Below are positions 51,601 to 60,600 of a stretch of 64,000 nt of DNA, one piece after another. The notes beneath the pieces were generated by a model. It did not search any database. It had not been told where the DNA came from and saw nothing but the letters and a program-made list of their open reading frames with translations. Position 1 is the stretch's first letter; every line of letters begins with the position of its first letter. The DNA is taken from positions 1-64,000 of the forward strand of contig JAMPIV010021231.1 in the NCBI GenBank assembly GCA_024509875.1. The letters are read 5' to 3'. Position numbers and translations under genes: made by a program. This DNA is from Oreohelix idahoensis. Lineage: Eukaryota; Mollusca; Gastropoda; Stylommatophora; Oreohelicidae.

Positions 51601-54600
51601 CACCACTGTACAGACAACAGTTAAGGACTATACAGTGACGAAGCTGATCCAGTGAACATTAAATAAGTTTATTATACAAATCCACATAAGTTTATAACAT
51701 AGTAACAACAATATATATATATAACGTGCCAGGTTTGCACTGCCCTGGAAAATAAAAAGAGGACTCAATTTAAATTTATAAGACACATCAAAATATGAAC
51801 CCAACCACTCTCACTCATTCATTCACCTTGCTGGGGAAACAAAATCAGAATGATTACTTAGATTCTTACTACCATCTAATTTAGTGGCCCTCAACTGTAG
51901 CCACCACTCTCTATTACACTACTATCTCTAAAGTCAATGGCTGCTGACCCTTCATGAAGACTATCTGCACAGCTGCTAACTCTGTCAGCGGTATACGCCA
52001 CTAAGTCACACTCTGCACTGCTATGTAATAGACTTTTACTCTAACTCTAAGGCTCAGAGGCTATCCTCTAAGAATAATATGAGACTCTGCAGGTCCCTGA
52101 TCTATTTTCACCATCTCTCTCCACTTCTCCTGCCTTGCTGCTCTCGTTTCATTTCAGCAACCGGGAAATGATATCCCTTTCTTCCTGGTTCTGACTCGTA
52201 CTTCTGATGACTTCTGAAAATATTGACTAGGCACTTGCCGTAGACTGTAGAGGCTTCTCTATTTGGCGAAAAGAAAGCTGATTTTCCCTTGCTATGTTAC
52301 CCCTCATTTGGGTTTAGGCACTTCGGTATTATTGTTACCGAGGCTAAAAAAAAAAAAGACACACCAACCCGCTTGCTTGGGTTCGATGGGTGTGTATGAG
52401 CTTAGAGCTCCGGGTTTTAAGAAAACCCTTCTCACTGAAGACTGCGTCGCTGTCTCGACCTGCTCTTCCTCGCTCCCTCTCTCTGGGGCCACAATACTCA
52501 GAGCCGATACCCACCGCGGTACAAGCTCTTACGCCTCTGGCGCTTCCTCGACGTTTTCTCTCTTGAGAAGACTGGCTACCTTTGCCAGCTGTCAGGAACA
52601 AGATTTATTGGCAACTCCCGCTCTTCGGGCCGTGACCACTGCTGTGGACACAAAAGACATGCCATTCTGTACTACAATACCAAAATACTTTCATATAATA
52701 AATTTTCATATAAAACGTAAACAGTGGATGATTCAGTCACGCTCATATCTTAGCACAAACATGTAAACACCCAAAACGCAGACTGCTTCACCATTTCCCC
52801 TTTCATCTTGTGCACGACAATACATAAATATTTCCTGACCCTGGGTCAGCTATTCCCATCAACTCCCTGCCTGTCTAGTAAACCCCAGACTCACTGATCA
52901 ATACTAATTATACACAGCTTGCCTCAGGCCTTAAACATTAAAAACAGGTAGGGGAACCTCCCGTACTTAGGCCTACTTTAACTCTGTAAGCGGTCTCAGG
53001 ACCTTATCATCGTTTCCCCCTTATGATAAAAATGCACAACAATTAACTGCACATCAATGATTAAAATTCACCATTACATTTATATATTACATCTCTATAC
53101 ACAGAAATATATCTATCTCTATAGACTATATTTCCTAGAACTCATTAAATTCCATAACACACAAATCAAATACTACTCTGCATAATATTTAATTACACAA
53201 CCACTTAAGGCACCATAAATTTCCTTTCACCTCTACCCCACGTGGTTTCCCTGAAATTATATTTTAACTCCCCCGATAGAAAAATACTTAATTATCTACT
53301 CTATCCAGCCAGAATTCCTGTCCAAATAAATCCCGGTAAACCACGTGATTAAATTTTCCTGAAAAAATCCGTTCCCGTATTTTATTAGGAGACTTATCAG
53401 AATTAATCTCTCAAATGAAAAAAAATACACGCACTTCAGAATATTCTGTAAATTAATATAAATCTAGGATGCGTGTATGTCTACAGACTTTCTATTAAAT
53501 CTACGGAGCACACCTACGTAATATCTCTTTATCACTCATAGACACTGTAGAAATAAATGATGGCGTTATAAGTTATAAAGTTCAAAAATAAATTAAATTA
53601 GAACCACGCTACTTTAAATTACTGACATACCAAATATTGCGTTCCTTCAGCGTTAGAAGCCGACAATATGCTTGGATACACGGCCCGGACTTTCTGCAGA
53701 CTCAGAGGCCCTAGACTGAAAACCGCGTACTTTATTTTAGATTTTCCAACGCTGACCCCCGACCTACTTGAGGCTAGGCGTCTCACTACAACCAATAGAA
53801 TTAAAGATACTCTAAAATTTTCCATGCGCTCATCTCTAAATTTAGAACCAGTGTATTCTTGCTTCCTTTAAATGCGCGCGTATTTCCGGCTACGTAACGT
53901 TACCTAACGACGTCTGTTTGCGAGGGCAGAAACGAATGTGATTCGTTGGACGTTACCTGGGTAGGGGTCATCTCCCCTTCCCCACGAAAAATGACCGCGA
54001 TAAATTTAACAACGCAAAAAATGGAATTACAAGATCGCGATAATTAGAAAAAGGCCGACTGGTGCCATTCAGTACTAACCTACATTAATCCCTATAGAAA
54101 AAAAACCCGCAATTACTTTACCTACAGAACAAATCTAAAACACCCTATTATTCAGAGAGAAAAAGAATACTTCCCAATCTTTAATAGAGGGAAGACAAAA
54201 ATGGCAAACTCAATAGTTACGACGAGAAAACGAAATGGGGCCTATTGAAGACTAAATCACAGTAACTCCATCACATTACCCCACCCTTCGAGGTCGGAGC
54301 CTGCCGATCTAATTTACTGTGGTCTTGGTGTTCAGATTGGCCCCTATCTATGTCTCCCGAGCTGTCTGTGATCGCTGAAGTTTCAGGGTCCCTACTCGGG
54401 TTTTCCCTGGCTGCCGCACTCCCAAGTTCTTTCTTCACCTTTCCTCTCCTGCGAGTTCTTCCCCGTACTTTCCTAACGGTGAGCGGTAAGGTATTGTTAC
54501 TGGTATCCGGCTGACTGACTGGGTCAGAAGTCACCGAAACCGTGCGTAACTGTTCACCATTGTCCAAAGACCCGCGCACAATTCTCTCCTTCTTTCTCTC

Positions 54601-57600
54601 CTTATCTACTCCCATGCTTCTGTTGAAGGGCTGTTCTCTCTCTAGACCTGTGCCATCCCATGGTGGGTCTAAAACTTCCTTGGCTAGGTTTCTCAACAGA
54701 CTGACTTGATCAGCCGACCTGACCGACTGGTTCTGTAGAGGCCTGGCGATGGCGACTACGGAGCTGCTCGCCAGCGGGCTTGTGACTGCTGGTACCTTGC
54801 AATGAACCTGAGAAATCTCGTGTATTTCTGACACCGGGTTTCCGTTCATTTTCTGGGTGTCTACTGAATCCTTACTGATCCCAGTAGCTTCTGTCTTTGG
54901 AAAAAGATAGGTAGTATCTGCCCCTGGCAGTGGTTCTGTGATCGCTCTTCCCCTACCAACATGAAGAGGGACAGAGCTCTCTAACATAGCCCCTTGCAAA
55001 TTCGTAAGGCCGCTTTCCTCACTCTTTTCTGGCCTGAAAAGTTCGTGAGAGGTAACTGTAGACCACGGGAGTCCTCCGTCTAACACCCTGGTTCTACCCT
55101 CAACCTTGCCCTCCCCTGTGAGAGTTACTGGCGTCAGTTGGAATGTGTCCTGCAGTGACACTTAACGGTTTAAGATCCCGTTAGATCGCGGAGTATCTGA
55201 GATAAAGTACTCAGGGACTGGTTCCAATGTTCCTTGAACCAAATTGGAAGATATAGCCAATTTTCCAGGCTCCTCGTTACGCGGGTCGTTTCCGGTAAAC
55301 GAGATACGAGAGTTGTGGGGCCCATCTCCGTTTATAAGCAAACGGACACTCAGATCACTGTCCTCCTCCGTTTGAGTAAAGTGCTGGTCAGATGGGGCTC
55401 CAGGGCTGGTTGGAAACATATGTTCGCTCGATTCGCCATCTTGTGCCCTTTTAAGAGTGCGCTGGTCGTTGACATATGTGATACAGTTCTTGTCAGTATG
55501 TCCCTCTCCTGAAGGAGCTAATACCATCGGGGGCCTAATTCCCGACAACAAAGAATGTATTTCCGAAACCAGAGGCGTCACCTCTGTTTGGCCATTAGGC
55601 TGAACATGGCTGACAGGCGAATACGCCTCTGTAGTTAACATACCACTGTCCTTAGAGGCTCCTAACCTCTCCTTAACAAGACATGGATGTTCGAGCTCGC
55701 TCGGGGCTCCGTGACTTAGGGGTTCTCCCTGTTCACTTATCTGGCCTGCAGTAGGCCCCCTTGCATCAGCAAGGATCGGGGTGGTCGGGTTCCCCAAAAC
55801 TAAATGTGGGGCCCCTAGGATGAAGTCGTAAGCTGGCTGTGCCATTACAGCAGCTTTAATCGTGCCACGCACAAACTTGCACTTCACCTGAATATTGGCT
55901 ACCGGAAAGCGCTGGGAGGCCCCTTTCCTTAAAATGCCACCAATATCAACTTTCTCCCCTGTCATTTGCCCGGGCTTCACCAGATGTCGGGCAACTATGC
56001 TGGGGTAGGTAAGCCCGCTGTCGAATAAACACGTAGTCGCAGTCCCGTTCACTTCGGCTGGCCCACTATTAGAGAACAACTTCGCTGAAGGAATGGGTTC
56101 CCACTTATTCCATTTTGTCAGTCTCACTGGCCTTAAACAAGCTGCATGATGAGCGGGTGGTTTATTCATGCACCGGGATGTCCAATGGGAGGTGGTCCGA
56201 CAGTTTCGACAGTATCTCTCATTATCTCCTCGGTTTCTGGCAGGGTCCTGAGAGTTTGGCCCCTGTGATCTGTTGTGAGGCTGGGGGCGCAGGTTATGAC
56301 CGGAATGTGGCTCCTTGCGTGAAGGCCCCTGCTGCTGGTGAGCATGAGAAGACGACTGTGACGATGAAGCTCCTTTGTCCTGGACTGGCGGGTCTGGGTG
56401 TTTTCGTTTCTGGCCCAGTACTTCGGCCTGTGCCGTCTGGAACCTTTCAGCAAACAGAATGATCTGGTCCAGTTGCCGGGCGCCCTGCTCCGCCAGGTAC
56501 CTCCTCAAATCAGGAGACATGTTTGCCTTGATTTGTTCCACCATTATTAACTCTTCTAATCCTTCAAAGGATTTAGCCAGTCCCGACAATTCTCTCCAGC
56601 GAGTGAGGCAATTCCGCAGCCTTTCAGCAAACTGAGGAAAGCTTTCTCCCTTCTCCAGACGACTTTCCCGGAACATGGTTTGGCATTTACGGGGGGTCCA
56701 CTGGAATCTTTGCAACAACACGTTCCGTAGTGCCTCGAAGTTGTTCTGGTCGTCTATGAGCAACTTGTGGTAGACGTCATACGCATGACCTCTGAGGGAC
56801 TGCGATAACTTTAGACACCAAAGACCTTCCTCCAACCCATATGCCTTTGCCATCCGTTCGAATTTTTCCAGGAATATGTCAATTTTCTCATTCCCGTTAG
56901 GGAAAGAGTCCATCGGAAAATTCATGGCTGCCATCCGGGGGCCTCCATTTCCTGAGGTGTCTATCGCCACTGCTCCGGGGGAATCTCCATTAGCCGAACT
57001 GCCCTCCGAAGACCTGAGCTGCAGTTCCAGAGAACGCATGGCAAGTTCGTGCTGTCTTTCTGCTGCCTTTTCCCTTTCCTCAACTTCTGCTGCCCTTTTT
57101 CTTTCCTCAAATTCTGCTGCCATTTTTCTTTCCTCAACTTCTGCTGCCCTTTTTCTTTCCTCAACTTCTGCTGCCCTTTCCTCTTTCTGATTATGCCTAT
57201 CATTTTCTCTGATCATGTAGGCCTTAGTTTCCTCCTTGTCCATTCCCATGTCCTGAGCAGCGTCATGCCAGGCAGCTCGTAACTTGGCCATATCTGCCAT
57301 CTTACCTGTAACTGCTGGAGCTTACCAAAGACAAGAAATGACAGAAAGAAAAAAAAAAAAAGAAGGAATTACCTGTTACCTACTGAGGAATGCTATCTCT
57401 ATAACCTCGGTCCCAAAACCCGAACTCAGCACCAGTCTGACTAATAACTACCTGAAAAATATTGTTATGCAGCCACTAAAAATTCCACCTTCCTGTTAAG
57501 AAAAAAAAATCAGTTAGCCATCAATTACCTCTAAGTTCTATAACTAACCTATACCTACAATCCAACTGCTTGTCACGAGTTGGATTTAAGTTAGAGTTAT

Positions 57601-60600
57601 GCCCAAGTGTAGGACAAGACCCTAGTGTGAGAAAAGACTAAGATAATAGATTAATTATGAGAAATGACAGTGAATGTAGTAAGGTGAGTCTATTGGCCCG
57701 AGGAGGATAACCGAAATTAAATCTTCCTCGCCAAATCGTGACTAAAGAAATGCTATAAACTCACCACCTCTGGCTACCTTTAACAGACTAAAGGAGATAA
57801 GGTTAAACTAACACTACAGACACCACTGTACAGACAACAGTTAAGGACTATACAGTGACGAAGCTGATCCAGTGAACATTAAATAAGTTTATTATATGAC
57901 GAAGCTGATCCAGTGAACATTAAATAAGTTTATTATACAAATCCACATAAGTTTATAACATAGTAACAACAATATATATATATAACGTGCCAGGTTTGCA
58001 CTGCCCTGGAAAATAAAAAGAGGACTCAATTTAAATTTATAAGACACATCAAAATATGAACCCAACCACTCTCACTCATTCATTCACCTTGCTGGGGAAA
58101 CAAAATCAGAATGATTACTTAGATTCTTACTACCATCTAATTTAGTGGCCCTCAACTGTAGCCACCACTCTCTCTATTACACTACTATCTCTAAAGTCAA
58201 TGGCTGCTGACCCTTCATGAAGACTATCTGCACAGCTGCTAACTCTGTCAGCGGTATACGCCACTAAGTCACACTCTGCACTGCTATGTAATAGACTTTT
58301 ACTCTAACTCTAAGGCTCAGAGGCTATCCTCTAAGAATAATATGAGACTCTGCAGGTCCCTGATCTATTTTCACCATCTCTCTCCACTTCTCCTGCCTTG
58401 CTGCTCTCGTTTCATTTCAGCAACCGGGAAATGATATCCCTTTCTTCCTGGTTCTGACTCGTACTTCTGATGACTTCTGAAAATATTGACTAGGCACTTG
58501 CCGTAGACTGTAGAGGCTTCTCTATTTGGCGAAAAGAAAGCTGATTTTCCCTTGCTATGTTACCCCTCATTTGGGTTTAGGCACTACGGTATTATTGTTA
58601 CCGAGGCTAAAAAAAAAAGACACACCAACCCGCTTGCTTGGGTTCGATGGGTGTGTATGAGCTTAGAGCTCCGGGTTTTAAGAAAACCCTTCTCACTGAA
58701 GACTGCGTCGCTGTCTCGACCTGCTCTTCCTCGCTCCCTCTCTCTGGGGCCACAATACTCAGAGCCGATACCCACCGCGGTACAATCTCTTACGCCTCTG
58801 GCGCTTCCTCGACGTTTTCTCTCTTGAGAAGACTGGCTACCTTTGCCAGCTGTCAGGAACAAGATTTATTGGCAACTCCCGCTCTTCGGGCCGTGACCAC
58901 TGCTGTGGACACAAAAGACATGCCATTCTGTACTACAATACCAAAATACTTTCATATAATAAATTTTCATATAAAACGTAAACAGTGGATGATTCAGTCA
59001 CGCTCATATCTTAGCACAAACATGTAAACACCCAAAACGCAGACTGCTTCACCATTTCCCCTTTCATCTTGTGCACGACAATACATAAATATTTCCTGAC
59101 CCTGGGTCAGCTATTCCCATCAACTCCCTGCCTGTCTAGTAAACCCCAGACTCACTGATCAATACTAATTATACACAGCTTGCCTCAGGCCTTAAACATT
59201 AAAAACAGGTAGGGCAACCTCCCGTACTTAGGCCTACTTTAACTCTGTAAGCGGTCTCAGGACCTTATCATCGTTTCCCCCTTATGATAAAAATGCACAA
59301 CAATTAACTGCACATCAATGATTAAAATTCACCATTACATTTATATTACATCTCTATACACAGAAATATATCTATCTCTATAGACTATATTTCCTAGAAC
59401 TCATTAAATTCCATAACACACAAATCAAATACTACTCTGCATAATATTTAATTACACAACCACTTAAGACACCATAAATTTCCTTTCACCTCTACCCCAC
59501 GTGGTTTCCCTGAAATTATATTTTAACTCCCCCGATAGAAAAATACTTAATTATCTACTCTATCCAGCCAGAATTCCTGTCCAAATAAATCCCGGTAAAC
59601 CACGTGATTAAATTTTCCTGAAAAAATCCGTTCCCGTATTTTATTAGGAGACTTATCAGAATTAATCTCTCAAATGAAAAAAAATACACGCGCTTCAGAA
59701 TATTCTATAAATTAATATAAATCTAGGATGCGTGTATGTCTACAGACTTTCTATTAAATCTACGGAGCACACCTACGTAATATCTCTTTATCACTCATAG
59801 ACACTGTAGAAATAAATGATGGCGTTACAAGTTATAAAGTTCAAAAATAAATTAAATTAGAACCACGCTACTTTAAATTACTGACATACCAAATATTGCG
59901 TTCCTTCAGCGTTAGAAGCCGACAATATGCTTGGATACACGGCCCGGACTTTCTGCAGACTCAGAGGCCCTAGACTGAAAACCGCGTACTTTATTTTAGA
60001 TTTTCCAACGCTGACCCCCGACCTACTTGAGGCTAGGCGTCTCACTACAACCAATAGAATTAAAGATACTCTAAAATTTTCCATGCGCTCATCTCTAAAT
60101 TTAGAACCAGTGTATTCTTGCTTCCTTTAAATGCGCGCATATTTCCGGCTACGTAACGTTACCTAACGACGTCTGTTTGCGAGGGCAGAAACGAATGTGA
60201 TTCGTTGGACGTTACCTGGGTAGGGGTCATCTCCCCTTCCCCACGAAAAATGACCGCGATAAATTTAACAACGCAAAAAATGGAATTACAAGATCGCGAT
60301 AATTAGAAAAAGGCCGACTGGTGCCATTCAGTACTAACCTACATTAATCCCTATAGAAAAAACCCGCAATTACTTTACCTACAGAACAAATCTAAACACC
60401 CCTATTATTCAGAGAGAAAAAGAATACTTCCCAATCTTTAATAGAGGGAAGACAAAAATGGCAAACTCAATAGTTACGACGAGAAAATGAAATGGGGCCT
60501 ATTGAAGACTAAATCACAGTAACTCCATCACAGTGATCAATATGTTTGATAATTATATGAAGTTAAAAATGTTGTTAACTATTTAGTTTTATGTTTTGTA

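Larger units (their letters stand above)
51351..60532 (-). mobile_element. Second LTR retrotransposon, Gag-protease only
   Basis: The 5-bp duplication GTGAT flanks it (51346-51350 and 60533-60537). The LTRs are 2925 bp (51351-54275) and 2962 bp (57571-60532), begin TGT and end ACA, and are highly similar. The 3.3-kb interior encodes Gag plus a retropepsin-like domain and, beyond one in-frame TAA, 296 more codons. No RT, RNase H or integrase core is present, so it is non-autonomous. It lies in the 15.4-kb RPS6KC1 intron, in the same transcriptional direction as the gene. Confidence 0.92.

Noticed and set aside
52263..52766. 167-codon ORF and its copy at 58638-59027
   Set aside because: They lie in the two LTRs of element 2 on the strand opposite to transcription, differ by frameshift, and show no domain.
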